A stretch of DNA of 64,000 bases from Paenibacillus peoriae (GTDB lineage Bacteria; Bacillota; Bacilli; Paenibacillales; Paenibacillaceae), in contig NZ_CP092831.1 of the NCBI RefSeq assembly GCF_022531965.1, positions 4,713,501 to 4,777,500 on the forward strand, read 5' to 3'. The notes under the pieces are model-generated. The model was not told the DNA's origin. It did not search any database and worked only from the letters and a program-made list of their open reading frames with translations. Below are positions 1 through 8,562 of this stretch, piece by piece; within the stretch, counting starts at the first letter, position 1, and the number at the start of each line of letters is the position of its first letter. The translations under genes were made by a program, and so were the position numbers.

Positions 1-646
1 CTGCGCGATATTCCTCAACTCTGCGAATAGCAAGTGCCCAGAAGTGAGGCGGCTGCCATAAGAACAGGAGAGCGAATAAAAGCCAAGCGCCCATATCAAT
101 ACGACCCGAAGCGGCCACATAACCAATTACAGGAGGCATTGCACCAGAAATACCGCCGATGGATGTACTCCATGTAGATGAACGTTTTAACCAAAGTGTA
201 TAAATACCGACGTAGACGAACATACCAAGTAATCCCAGTAATCCTGCCTTTACACCAGAGAAGAAGAATAGAACAGCTAACCCGACAACACCCAAAATAA
301 TAGCGTATGACAACACCGTTGTAGGGGTCAGACGCCCTGTTGGCAGTGAGCGATTACGTGTACGTTCCATTTTCAAATCCAGCTCACGGTCAAAATAGTT
401 GTTAAAAACACATGAAGATGCCATAACCAGCATTGTACCTAAAAGTGTAAGAATTAGCTTTATATAGTCAACGTCCCATTGCGATGCTAACCAAAAACCA
501 CCAAAGGCTGCAACCAGATTGGTACGAAGGATGCCTGGCTTGGTAACTGTAATAAAATCTTTCCAAGTGCCCGCTTTGCCGGGTGGTTTAGATTTTACAG
601 AATAGGTAGCCGCATCCGAAGAAGTCTTATAACTTATATTATCCAT
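1..646 (-). CDS. ctaB: Protoheme IX farnesyltransferase (heme O synthase), 3' end cut by window edge
   Basis: Read on the minus strand from ATG at 646. A GGGGGAG ribosome site lies about 8 nt upstream. The 215 visible codons contain the UbiA-family Asp-rich motif NNYFDRELD followed by KMERTRNRSLPTGR, and a second conserved stretch WQPPHFWALA near the cut end, with several hydrophobic segments between. The family transfers a farnesyl group to heme B to make heme O for terminal oxidases, in the membrane. The C-terminal third lies beyond base 1. The next gene (850) is divergent. The family call is firm; only completeness is unknown. Confidence 0.93.
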   Translation of the reverse strand, partial: MDNISYKTSSDAATYSVKSKPPGKAGTWKDFITVTKPGILRTNLVAAFGGFWLASQWDVDYIKLILTLLGTMLVMASSCVFNNYFDRELDLKMERTRNRSLPTGRLTPTTVLSYAIILGVVGLAVLFFFSGVKAGLLGLLGMFVYVGIYTLWLKRSSTWSTSIGGISGAMPPVIGYVAASGRIDMGAWLLFALLFLWQPPHFWALAIRRVEEYRA

Positions 647-849
647 TGTGAGTAACTCCCCCTTAGAGATGTATGAATTCGGGAGTAAGTTGAACTCCGA
701 TATAAATTTTATCATATACCTACCCCAAAAAGTTTGACAGAAAACGCACAAAACGTTCACAATTCCGATGGCAAATCGCCCCTGCTGATCGTTTACAGTA
801 AATTTGGGTAGTAATAAGTACAGGAAACAATACAAAAGGAGCGACAGAT

Positions 850-1833
850 ATGGATACAGCCACACACTTTGTCATGGGAATCGGATTGGCCGGTCTGGCC
901 TACACTGACCCTGTCGTCGCCGGAGATCCAAAGTTGGCCGCAGTGGTGCTGCTCGCTACAGTTATAGGGTCACAAGCTCCGGATTTTGACACTTTGCTTC
1001 GGTTGAAAAATAATGCAGCCTACATTCGCAATCACCGTGGACTGTCGCATTCAATTCCCTTCTGGTTGATATGGATCTTGTCAATAACAGGGCTAATTTG
1101 CCTGATCTTCAGAGATGTGCCCCCAGGTCATGTAGCATTATGGGTAACGATTGCCGTCTGCCTGCATGTATTCACAGATTTATTTAATACGTACGGAACA
1201 CAGGCATTCCGGCCGTTTACAAACAAGTGGATATCTTGGAATATCATCCATATTTTCGATCCCTTTATTTTTGGCACCCATGTTGCTGCGATTATGCTGT
1301 GGATCACCGGATTGATTCCACCCGCTCCCTTATTTATTACGCTGTACGTCATTATTGGCCTGTATTACATTTGGCGAACCTGGAGTCATTTTATTACCAG
1401 AAAAGCGGTACGTAATATGGACAACGAGCGTCAGGAGGGCGACAATTATTATATCATTCCCACCGTATCATGGAACCGGTGGCATGTGGTAAAAGCTCAT
1501 CAGAATGGAAGTTATGACATTGGCGGATTAAATGGCTCGCACTTATTTTGGACGAAACACGCAATTCCATCCACACATCCTGCCGTAGAAGCATCCAAAT
1601 CCTATCGCGATGTGCAGGCATTTCGCTATTTTTCCTCCTTTGCCGTTGCCGAGGTGGAAGAACTGGAATGGGGCTACATTGTGCGATGGGGAGACGTGAG
1701 GTATCGACACCGGAGGCAATATCCATTCGTGGCTGTGGTCGCGATGGATAAGCAGTTCGGGCTGATCAACAGTTATATCGGATGGCTCAGTGACGAAAAG
1801 ATGCAAAAACGCCTTTCCCTGCATACGAATTAA
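850..1833 (+). CDS. YfhP/YdjM-family membrane protein (putative metal-dependent hydrolase)
   Basis: 327 residues, the length I recall for B. subtilis YfhP. The start is ATG with AAAAGGAG about 7 nt upstream. An N-terminal block with conserved His and Asp (ATHFVMGIG, GSQAPDFD, then NHRGLSHS) is typical of the DUF457/YdjM family, which resembles membrane-bound metal-dependent hydrolases. Four to five hydrophobic segments follow up to about residue 180, then a soluble tail of about 140 residues rich in Trp, Tyr and Arg. Substrate is unknown. It is a single-gene unit with its own terminator, divergent from ctaB. Confidence 0.8.
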   Translation: MDTATHFVMGIGLAGLAYTDPVVAGDPKLAAVVLLATVIGSQAPDFDTLLRLKNNAAYIRNHRGLSHSIPFWLIWILSITGLICLIFRDVPPGHVALWVTIAVCLHVFTDLFNTYGTQAFRPFTNKWISWNIIHIFDPFIFGTHVAAIMLWITGLIPPAPLFITLYVIIGLYYIWRTWSHFITRKAVRNMDNERQEGDNYYIIPTVSWNRWHVVKAHQNGSYDIGGLNGSHLFWTKHAIPSTHPAVEASKSYRDVQAFRYFSSFAVAEVEELEWGYIVRWGDVRYRHRRQYPFVAVVAMDKQFGLINSYIGWLSDEKMQKRLSLHTN

Positions 1834-1871
1834 AATCTGCTTACAAGCTAACAACCAGCCGTATGAACAAG

Positions 1872-1914
1872 AAACAGCAAGTTCCCCCTTAATCTGGGAG
1901 CTTGCTGTTTTTTT
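1872..1914 (+). terminator. Rho-independent terminator of the YfhP-like gene
   Basis: The stem AAACAGCAAG / CTTGCTGTTT has an inner TTCCC/GGGAG extension and is followed by a run of seven T, 39 nt after the stop codon. Confidence 0.85.
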
Positions 1915-2001
1915 GGCCATTCGCGCCAAAAATCACATCTCATGAAAGCGCCCTCTTGACGAAGCGGACTTGCGTGATTCACAATGGTCATAAGCCATGC
2001 G

Positions 2002-2036
2002 TAAAAAAAATCCGGAGCATGATCGCTCCGGATTTT
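2002..2036 (-). terminator. Terminator of the SASP gene
   Basis: The 10-bp stem AATCCGGAGC / GCTCCGGATT has a 6-nt loop. Read on the minus strand it is followed by eight T, about 50 nt past the SASP stop codon. Confidence 0.85.
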
Positions 2037-2088
2037 CTTCATGACAGTTGCTCATAATACAGCTTCCAAGATGGAGTGTTTATGTGTA

Positions 2089-2310
2089 TTACTGCAAACG
2101 GCTGCTGCCCGACAAGGATTGTTCTGCTTGTTGGACTAGCTTTTTCGTAATATATCCCCCAAGAGAACCTGTTTCGCGGGAAACAACATTACCGAAGTAA
2201 CCGTCCTGAGGGATGGTGATGCCAAGTTCTTGAGCTGCCTCATATTTTAATTGTTGTAAAGCGGCGTTGGCCTGCGGTACTTGCAGGTTGTTTGAACGAC
2301 GTCTGCTCAT
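2089..2310 (-). CDS. Alpha/beta-type small acid-soluble spore protein
   Basis: 73 residues from ATG at 2310, preceded by AAAGGAG. An ATG 39 nt upstream in frame lacks a ribosome site and adds a non-homologous leader. The signature blocks of alpha/beta SASPs are present: LKYEAAQELG, VVSRETGSLGGYITKKLV. These proteins coat spore DNA and change its photochemistry; they are cut by the Gpr protease at a site in the EAAQELG region. The paralogue at 5142 is about 75% similar by eye. A sigma-G-like promoter lies upstream, so expression in the forespore is expected. Confidence 0.93.
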   Translation of the reverse strand: MSRRRSNNLQVPQANAALQQLKYEAAQELGITIPQDGYFGNVVSRETGSLGGYITKKLVQQAEQSLSGSSRLQ

Positions 2311-2365
2311 ATTTGAATCTCCTTTCAGTTCTTTGTGAGTGAGGTTCATTGCAAGCTTGCAAGAT

Positions 2366-2394
2366 TATTATGGCTCGCTTACAACTACTTATTC
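2366..2394 (-). promoter_or_regulatory. Sigma-G-type promoter of the SASP gene
   Basis: GAATA (2394-2390), a 17-bp spacer and CATAATA (2372-2366) match the sigma-G pattern GHATR / CATNHTA. It lies about 55 bp upstream of the SASP start. Confidence 0.6.
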
Positions 2395-2431
2395 CTGAAA
2401 TTCAACATTCGAACACTGGAGGTTTTTACCA

Positions 2432-2599
2432 ATGAGCAAAGGTTTATCCCTATGGTTCGCCGTTTCATCCATTGTCCTGCTGACCGCAGCCGCTATATCC
2501 ATCAGTTATTCCGCATGGCTTGCCATTCTACTGGGGCTATTATCTGTCGGCAATATTGGCTGGGGTTTCGTGGTTAAAGCCCGACAACGCCGCTCCTAA
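2432..2599 (+). CDS. Small two-helix membrane protein, YlaF-like (DUF5325)
   Basis: 55 residues from an ATG with GGAGG 8 nt upstream. It has two hydrophobic stretches (residues about 5-22 and 25-45) and a basic tail KARQRRS, and resembles B. subtilis YlaF in size and layout. Function unknown. The longer overlapping frame starting at 2335 is not supported by a ribosome site. It sits divergently between a SASP gene and trpS. Confidence 0.65.
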   Translation: MSKGLSLWFAVSSIVLLTAAAISISYSAWLAILLGLLSVGNIGWGFVVKARQRRS

Positions 2600-2642
2600 T
2601 CCAATCCTATAAAAGGCCTAATTCGTTTCGCCTCAATATGCT

Positions 2643-3632
2643 TTAGCGTAGACGTGGCAGAAAGCCCATGCGCTCTTTGACCGCAGACAGCGTGACTTCA
2701 GCAGCTTCTTGTGCACGCTCTGCGGATTGGGCCAAAATATGTCCAATTTCACCAGATTCCCGGATATCGCGATAGCGTTGCTGAATCGGTTCAAGCATAG
2801 CCACAACCGTCTCTGCCAGTTCTTTTTTAAATGTCCCGTACATTTGGCCTTCATAACGATCCTGCACTTCTTGGAGCGACAAACCGGAACACTGGCTGTA
2901 AATGCTCATTAGATTACTAATTTCAGGTTTATTGGCCAGATCATATCTAACCTCACTGCCAGAATCGGTCGTAGCGCGGCTGATTTTCTTGCGTATGACT
3001 TTCGGTTCGTCCAGTAGCGCAATAAAACTGCCTGCATTCGGATTACTCTTGCTCATTTTTTTGGATGCATCATCCAGGGACATAATTCTCGCCCCTACTT
3101 CAGGGATATACGGCTCGGGAATTGTAAAATAATCTCCATAACGATGATTAAAGCGGCCAGCCAAGTCCCGTGTCAGCTCCAGATGCTGTTTCTGATCTTC
3201 GCCCACCGGGACGAGATCCGCGTTGTAGAGCAAAATGTCAGCTGCCATCAACGACGGATATACGAACAACCCTGCTCCTACGGAATCCTTGCCAGCAGCC
3301 TTGTCCTTAAACTGAGTCATACGTTCCAGCTCGCCCATATTCGTCAGTGTTGTCATCAACCATCCCAGCTCAGCATGCTGAGGAACATGGGATTGTAAAA
3401 AGACGTTGGATTTCTCTGGGTTAATACCCGCTGCAATAAATAATGCCGCTACCGCCTCCGACTGCTCGCGTAATTGAGCTGGTTCCTGCGGTACGGTAAT
3501 CGCATGAAGATCTGGAACCATAAAGTAACATTGGTGATCCTCTTGCAATTTGACAAAGTTTTTCATTGCACCAATGTAGTTGCCCAAAGTAAGTTGTCCG
3601 CTAGGCTGAATACCTGAAAGTACAGTTTTCAT
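2643..3632 (-). CDS. trpS: Tryptophanyl-tRNA synthetase
   Basis: 329 residues, normal for bacterial TrpRS. The class-I signatures are visible: PSGQLTLGNYIGA near residue 10 (HIGH-type motif) and KKMSKSNP near 192 (KMSKS). It charges tRNA-Trp with tryptophan in the cytoplasm. Start is ATG with GGAGGAAGAG upstream. A long T-box leader with a UGG specifier lies directly upstream, so the gene is controlled by uncharged tRNA-Trp. Identification is secure. Confidence 0.97.
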   Translation of the reverse strand: MKTVLSGIQPSGQLTLGNYIGAMKNFVKLQEDHQCYFMVPDLHAITVPQEPAQLREQSEAVAALFIAAGINPEKSNVFLQSHVPQHAELGWLMTTLTNMGELERMTQFKDKAAGKDSVGAGLFVYPSLMAADILLYNADLVPVGEDQKQHLELTRDLAGRFNHRYGDYFTIPEPYIPEVGARIMSLDDASKKMSKSNPNAGSFIALLDEPKVIRKKISRATTDSGSEVRYDLANKPEISNLMSIYSQCSGLSLQEVQDRYEGQMYGTFKKELAETVVAMLEPIQQRYRDIRESGEIGHILAQSAERAQEAAEVTLSAVKERMGFLPRLR

Positions 3633-3664
3633 ACTCTTCCTCCTCCGATTATTTCAATATTTAG

Positions 3665-3965
3665 AACGCAAAAAGGCCCCGCATCCTCAAGGGACGCGAG
3701 ACCGTGGTACCACCCTTATTCATTGCCGTCAGCCTTTGCTTATCGGAGCTATGCGCCATGACTGATTGCAATCTTAAAGCTCCGTTAACGGGGAGCAATC
3801 GGCCGTCATACTGAGGACTGTAAAATCCTGTTCTGTGCGGCACTCCAAGGTCCATTCAGCAATGCAGGCTCACCGGTTCCCATCCACCACCGGCTTTCTG
3901 AAGAGCTTATGCGAAAGCTTACTTGTCCTCATCATCGCGTTATCCATGTCATTACTTTCTAAACT
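3665..3965 (-). promoter_or_regulatory. T-box riboswitch (tRNA-Trp specific) of trpS
   Basis: On the minus strand the leader contains the T-box core AATAAGGGTGGTACCACG (around 3721-3704) followed by an intrinsic terminator. The specifier loop reads GAA-UGG-ACC, with UGG complementary to 3852-3854. Uncharged tRNA-Trp is expected to bind and stabilise the antiterminator. The whole leader is about 300 nt, normal for the class. Confidence 0.93.
3669..3703 (-). terminator. Terminator stem of the trpS T-box
   Basis: The stem GGTCTCGCGTCCC / GGATGCGGGGCC has a TTGA loop and a T run. It competes with the antiterminator that includes the GGTGG core. Confidence 0.88.
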
Positions 3966-3971
3966 ACATTA

Positions 3972-4000
3972 ATGATAATTCCGCATAATGTTATTGTCAA
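3972..4000 (-). promoter_or_regulatory. Sigma-A promoter of trpS
   Basis: TTGACA (4000-3995), 17 bp and TATCAT (3977-3972) on the minus strand, just upstream of the T-box leader. Confidence 0.75.
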
Positions 4001-4085
4001 ATGACGATTGTGCCCTACGATCAAAAATCTGTTATCATAATGACACGAAGCTTCAACCGATTATAGTGGACAAAGGAGCATGGAT

Positions 4086-5051
4086 ATGAAACAAGTGACC
4101 AAAGAACACTGGAACGGTTACGACACGTATGTTTTACATAGTGGTGAACTGGAAGTTACGATGATCCCTCGCCTCGGGAATAATATTATCTCAGTGCGTG
4201 ATCTGAAGCTCGACAGGGATATCGTACGTCGGCCCGGTGAGGAAGAATTGGCTTTTTATTTACAAAAGCCTTATCATTTTGGCTTGCCCATTTTGATTCC
4301 TCCTGGCCGAATTCGCAAAGGACAATTTGAGTTTGACGGTGTTCCTTACCAGTTCGACCGAAATACAGCCAATGACAACCATATACACGGTCTGCATCGT
4401 AATCAATCCTGGCGCTGCAGTGATATTGAAGAGGATGAAGAAGGTTGCAGTGTCACTACCGAGCTTTTGACAGAAAGTGATCCGCACTGGATGGAACAAT
4501 TCCCCATTCCTTTGCGTCTGGAGATGACGTATCGCTTGCAGGGTGCTATATTAAGTCAAACACTGCGCGTAACCAATTTGGGTGAAAAAGCAGCCCCATT
4601 TGGCTTGGGATATCACACTTGGTTTATGGTGGACGGAGAACCTGAGCGCTGGCGCCTAAAGCTACCTGTAAACGGCGTATATGAACAGGATGCTGAACAG
4701 CTACCTACAGGTATCATTACTTCGTTGAATGACTTGGAACAGCTCTCTTCGGGTCTTTCTCTGAAAGGAACGAATCTAGATACGTTGCTGCGGGCAACGG
4801 AAGGCCCTGCTGTAGCTCTTTTGACTCGTGATGATGGTTATCAAATCCGCTACACAGCAGATGAGCAATACTTTAAGTATTGGGTGTTATACACCAAAGG
4901 TGAATGCGATCAGTATCTTTGCATTGAGCCTTATACCTGGCTGTCAGATGCTCCTAATTTACCTGATCCTGTTGAAGGAGGCGGGCTGATCCGTCTGGAG
5001 CCTAAGCAATCCATCGATCTCAAAACTCAGATTCATATCATATATCCGTAA
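4086..5051 (+). CDS. Aldose 1-epimerase (GalM family)
   Basis: 321 residues from the ATG at 4086, which has AAAGGAG 7 nt upstream. The ATG at 4080 is only 1 nt from that site and is unlikely. Conserved features of the galactose-mutarotase fold are NHIHGLHRNQSW (catalytic His region), GLGYHTWF (second His), and CIEPYTW near residue 280 with the likely catalytic Glu. The family interconverts alpha and beta anomers of hexoses. It stands alone between the T-box promoter and a SASP gene; substrate specificity cannot be read from sequence. Confidence 0.85.
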   Translation: MKQVTKEHWNGYDTYVLHSGELEVTMIPRLGNNIISVRDLKLDRDIVRRPGEEELAFYLQKPYHFGLPILIPPGRIRKGQFEFDGVPYQFDRNTANDNHIHGLHRNQSWRCSDIEEDEEGCSVTTELLTESDPHWMEQFPIPLRLEMTYRLQGAILSQTLRVTNLGEKAAPFGLGYHTWFMVDGEPERWRLKLPVNGVYEQDAEQLPTGIITSLNDLEQLSSGLSLKGTNLDTLLRATEGPAVALLTRDDGYQIRYTADEQYFKYWVLYTKGECDQYLCIEPYTWLSDAPNLPDPVEGGGLIRLEPKQSIDLKTQIHIIYP

Positions 5052-5081
5052 TTTCCCTCTAGTCACTTTCCTTCCTTCGGC

Positions 5082-5110
5082 GCATATTTTCATAACTCTG
5101 TCGCATACTA
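5082..5110 (+). promoter_or_regulatory. Sigma-G-type promoter of the second SASP gene
   Basis: GCATA (5082-5086), a 17-bp spacer and CATACTA (5104-5110) fit GHATR / CATNHTA exactly. It is 32 bp before the SASP start. Confidence 0.6.
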
Positions 5111-5141
5111 ACCTCATCACAGCCGAAGGAGGTGACTACAC

Positions 5142-5378
5142 ATGAATGAAGCTAATCAAGGCAGAAGTCGTCGCAGTAACAACCTTGTTGTTCCTCAAGC
5201 CAACAACGCACTGCAACAATTGAAATATGAAGCTGCACAAGAGCTGGGCATCACCATTCCGGCAGATGGTTACTACGGTGACATGCCATCCCGTGAAGCT
5301 GGTTCTCTGGGAGGCTATATCACTAAACGCTTGGTACAGCTGGCCGAACAGCAATTATCAGGACGTTCAGGTCAATAA
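5142..5378 (+). CDS. Alpha/beta-type small acid-soluble spore protein
   Basis: 78 residues, ATG preceded by GAAGGAGGTGA. It has both SASP signatures (LKYEAAQELGI and SREAGSLGGYITKRLV) and a slightly longer N-terminus (NEANQGRSRRSNN) than the copy at 2089. It binds and protects spore DNA. It is the sole gene between its sigma-G-like promoter and a strong terminator. Confidence 0.93.
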   Translation: MNEANQGRSRRSNNLVVPQANNALQQLKYEAAQELGITIPADGYYGDMPSREAGSLGGYITKRLVQLAEQQLSGRSGQ

Positions 5379-5450
5379 GCGTCATTATTCCACATGAGCA
5401 TTCCGTTCATCGTAATTTACCAAAATGCGTTATAACGGGCATATAACATA

Positions 5451-5488
5451 GGCGGTCTTCCCAAGGAAGGCCGCCTTTTCTCTTTTTT
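5451..5488 (+). terminator. Terminator of the SASP gene
   Basis: The 11-bp stem GGCGGTCTTCC / GGAAGGCCGCC has a 3-nt loop, followed by TTTTCTCTTTTTT. Confidence 0.88.
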
Positions 5489-5522
5489 AAATTAGGATTT
5501 TGCAAAATTCTCATATTGATGA

Positions 5523-5924
5523 TTATTCCGAATTAGCCGCTCGGTATGTAGGCTTGTTGTAGCGGATCATGAGATTCGCCATGTTGTAGTTGGACTCCAG
5601 TGTTGCATCTACCAAAATCGTTCCTTGTCTGATGGCAAAATCAAAAGCAATCTCACCATGAGTCCAGCTACGCTTATGATTTAGCGTTTCTAGGGCCATA
5701 CGCCGAAAATCCTCCCGATGCTTTGCTGATAACCCCGGTTCTACTGCTGCTAACGTGCCACCTTTACCTGCAAGCGGATTATGGCGAATCCCAAACTTCC
5801 CAACTACATTGTTACGTATTTGTACAAATACGATGCCTGACGACAAACCCGCCAGTTCATTATCCAGTTCTTTTAAAACGATATCCATCTGCCTTGCCAA
5901 CGACAATTGACCTACTTCATCCAT
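5523..5924 (-). CDS. Conserved hypothetical protein, 133 aa
   Basis: Start ATG at 5924 has AGGAGG 8 nt upstream; a farther in-frame ATG at 5954 lacks one. The protein is soluble, mixed alpha/beta, with no signal peptide. Recognisable stretches are GIVFVQIRNNVVGKFGIRHNPL, HKRSWTHGEIAFDFA and LESNYNMANLMIRY. I do not recognise the family. It stands alone, convergent with the SASP terminator and followed upstream by a 260-bp gap to the pepF terminator. Confidence 0.65.
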   Translation of the reverse strand: MDEVGQLSLARQMDIVLKELDNELAGLSSGIVFVQIRNNVVGKFGIRHNPLAGKGGTLAAVEPGLSAKHREDFRRMALETLNHKRSWTHGEIAFDFAIRQGTILVDATLESNYNMANLMIRYNKPTYRAANSE

Positions 5925-6140
5925 TACAAAAACCCTCCTATATACCTTGTCCAAAAATAATTAATAGGTCTTACGACTCAATTATATGCGAAGATTTTTA
6001 ACCTTACAATCAAAACCAACATAATTGGGTATTTATAACTATTTTCTAAGTATATCCATCATTTTAAATTTCGCCAACAGGTAATGTTAATTACACTTCG
6101 ACATTTTGCGACTTTGTTCATCATCTTCTGCAAAAATTAC

Positions 6141-6170
6141 AAAAAAGGCCTCCCTTATAGGAGACCTTTC
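6141..6170 (-). terminator. Terminator of the M3 peptidase gene
   Basis: The stem AAGGTCTCC / GGAGGCCTT is followed by TTTTTT on the minus strand, about 15 nt after the stop codon. Confidence 0.85.
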
Positions 6171-6185
6171 AAAAGTGTAAATCCG

Positions 6186-7973
6186 TTATTTTGTCATTTG
6201 TAAAAATTGCTCAATATCCTGAACAGTAACTTGCGCAGCATTACGCCAGAAGTCAGCCTGTGTTAAATCGGTACCTAAGTGCTTGGAAGCCAATTCTTCG
6301 ACTGTCATGCGACCAGTATCACGCAGCAAGGCATCATATTGGTCGGCGAAGCCGTCAGGGTTTTCCTTCGCAAAAGCGTAAATTCCTGCACTGAACATAT
6401 ACCCGAATGTGTACGGGAAGTTGTAGAAAGGAGTGTCCGTAATATAGAAATGCAGCTTGGATGCCCAAAAATGAGGATGAGCCTCATCCAGGATACCACT
6501 AAACGCTTCACGCTGCGCTTGTTCCATCAACTCGCTTAATTGTTGTGCTCCTACGACTCCTTTTTTCCGCAACTCGTAAAAACGGGTTTCAAATAGGAAA
6601 CGGGCATGAATGTTCATAAAGAAGGCTACACCACGCTGAATTTTATCCTCCAGCAAAGCTACCTTCTCCTGACCCTCGGCAGCTTCCAGCAAAGCATCTG
6701 ATACAATAAGTTCTGCCAGCGTCGACGCCGTCTCAGCTACGTTCATGGCATAATTTTGATTCAATGGGTGCAATTCATTCATCACATGCTGGTGATAACC
6801 GTGTCCGAGCTCATGGGCCAGTGTCGAAACGTTGGATGGTGATCCGGCATAGGTCATAAAAATACGGGTCTCTTTGCTTAGACGCAGAGATGTACAGAAA
6901 CCACCCGGACGTTTGCCAGGACGATCCTCTGCTTCAATCCAACTTTTCTCAAAAGCCATTTGGGCAAAGTCAGCCATTCTCGAGCTAAATTTACCAAATT
7001 GCTCAACAATCGTTACAGCAGCATCGTCGTATGGGATTTTAGTGGTTGATGTTCCCAGCGGAGCTTCAACGTCATGCCAGGACAGCTTCTCTAAGCCCAG
7101 CAGCTTTGCTTTCCGCTCCAAGTATTTAACTACAATAGGCTTTGTTTCATTAATAACCTGCCACATCGTATCCAGCGTTTGTGCGGACATACGGCTGATT
7201 TCCAGCGGTTCTTTAAGCACATCTGTCCAGCCTCGTTTTTCATATAGCTTCAGACGGAAGCCTGCCAAATGATTCAATGTATCCGCGCAATAGTCCTCTA
7301 CCTGAGCCCATGCCTCTTCCCAACGTGCAAACACATCTTTACGTACGCTGCGATCTGCTTCATCCAACTTATTAGCTGCCTGACCTACAGACAGGTTTAC
7401 GATCTCGCCATTTTCTGGTACAGGGATCGTCATATTTTTGACAATGGTATCATAGAAGTCGCCCCATCCATGGTAGCCATCCACTGCCAGATCCAATGCA
7501 AGGCTTTCCAGCTCAGGAGCCATTTTTTCACGTGCTTCGTTCCGATATTCGTTCAGGACAAAAGAAATCGGCTGGATAGCTTCGCGCTCCATCCATTTCT
7601 GCCAAATGTCTTCACTGGTTTGTGCCAGCAAGTTCTGGAAAGATACTAAAGCACTTTTCCCTTGGGCATACAGCGTGTTGACACGCGCTCCCAGTTGAAC
7701 AGCCAGCTTGTCGTGCTGGTTTTGAGCAGTTAGACAAGAGACAAAGGAACCCGCCTGCGACGCGCCATTAAACAGCTCCTGGATGCTACTCAATACACTA
7801 TCCAGACGCTCGGTATCCAATACCGTTTGTGGTACTTTAGCTGCTTTAAGCTGGGACTGCAGCTGTTGGACCTTGCTTTCCAATTCTTCCAAAAATGCAT
7901 GGAATGAGGCAGAGGAAGACCCTCCGCTAAAAATAGATTCCAGATCCCATGTTTGCTTTAACGGTGTTTTCAT
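6186..7973 (-). CDS. M3-family oligoendopeptidase (PepF-type)
   Basis: 595 residues from ATG at 7973, with AAAGGTGG 9 nt upstream; an ATG 33 nt further up has no ribosome site. The zinc-binding HExxH motif reads LAHELGHGYHQH with the first His at residue 387, and the third ligand is expected in the downstream block NVAETASTLAE. The family cleaves short peptides in the cytoplasm. Length and the N-terminal helical lobe fit the Bacillus PepF-like M3 group. Monocistronic. Confidence 0.93.
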   Translation of the reverse strand: MKTPLKQTWDLESIFSGGSSSASFHAFLEELESKVQQLQSQLKAAKVPQTVLDTERLDSVLSSIQELFNGASQAGSFVSCLTAQNQHDKLAVQLGARVNTLYAQGKSALVSFQNLLAQTSEDIWQKWMEREAIQPISFVLNEYRNEAREKMAPELESLALDLAVDGYHGWGDFYDTIVKNMTIPVPENGEIVNLSVGQAANKLDEADRSVRKDVFARWEEAWAQVEDYCADTLNHLAGFRLKLYEKRGWTDVLKEPLEISRMSAQTLDTMWQVINETKPIVVKYLERKAKLLGLEKLSWHDVEAPLGTSTTKIPYDDAAVTIVEQFGKFSSRMADFAQMAFEKSWIEAEDRPGKRPGGFCTSLRLSKETRIFMTYAGSPSNVSTLAHELGHGYHQHVMNELHPLNQNYAMNVAETASTLAELIVSDALLEAAEGQEKVALLEDKIQRGVAFFMNIHARFLFETRFYELRKKGVVGAQQLSELMEQAQREAFSGILDEAHPHFWASKLHFYITDTPFYNFPYTFGYMFSAGIYAFAKENPDGFADQYDALLRDTGRMTVEELASKHLGTDLTQADFWRNAAQVTVQDIEQFLQMTK

Positions 7974-8070
7974 AATAGTTCCACCTTTCTTTTTTGGCGA
8001 ATTCATGTGGTTTCATATACAATAAAGCTACATCGTGATAGTAAATCACTACAATTGGGAGGAAAACAGA

Positions 8071-8241
8071 ATGAGACCCTTACAAATTTCGCCGGAAACG
8101 GCTGTGAAATTATCCGAAAAGCTCGGTATTCCGCTGGAACACCTTATGCATACACCCCAGCACATTTTGATGCAAAAGCTGGCCGAACTGGCTAAAGAAG
8201 AAACCGCTGACCCGAACGGCGGAGAATCGGACAAATCATGA
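8071..8241 (+). CDS. YycC-family small protein
   Basis: 56 residues from ATG at 8071 with GGGAGG 8 nt upstream. It matches my memory of B. subtilis YycC in the block RPLQISPETAVKLSEKLGI...LEHLMHTPQHILMQKLAEL. It is charged and helical with no membrane segment; function unknown. The stop overlaps the next start (ATGA), so the pair is translationally coupled. Confidence 0.75.
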   Translation: MRPLQISPETAVKLSEKLGIPLEHLMHTPQHILMQKLAELAKEETADPNGGESDKS

Positions 8242-8474
8242 TCCCTTTTCATAAAACCTGGCCTTATGACATCGTCATGGGAGACGTTTATGTACAGTCT
8301 TGTCCGTTTTGCGACCAGGATAATGTATTGCTGCCCCTGAAGCCTAAAGAACTTAAGCTCATACACGAAGGTATGAAAAAGCTGCTTGTGTTTCCATGTT
8401 GCCATAACAAGGTTACTTTAGTGGATTGTGATGACGATTATTTGCTGTCAGATACCACATTGCGTCATCATTAA
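8238..8474 (+). CDS. Hypothetical zinc-ribbon-like protein, 78 aa
   Basis: The ATG overlaps the stop of the YycC-like gene by 4 nt. The sequence contains CPFCDQDN near residue 22 and FPCCHNK near residue 53, so the cysteines could form a zinc site. The C-terminus is acidic (DCDDDYLL). I do not recognise the family. The coupling suggests the two small proteins work together. Confidence 0.6.
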   Translation: MIPFHKTWPYDIVMGDVYVQSCPFCDQDNVLLPLKPKELKLIHEGMKKLLVFPCCHNKVTLVDCDDDYLLSDTTLRHH

Positions 8475-8562
8475 TTCATGAGTTGTAAGAGAATATAACC
8501 CGTTTTACAAACAAGGTGTGAACCATGAGCCTAAATCGGCCATAGTGCACACCTTTATTTCT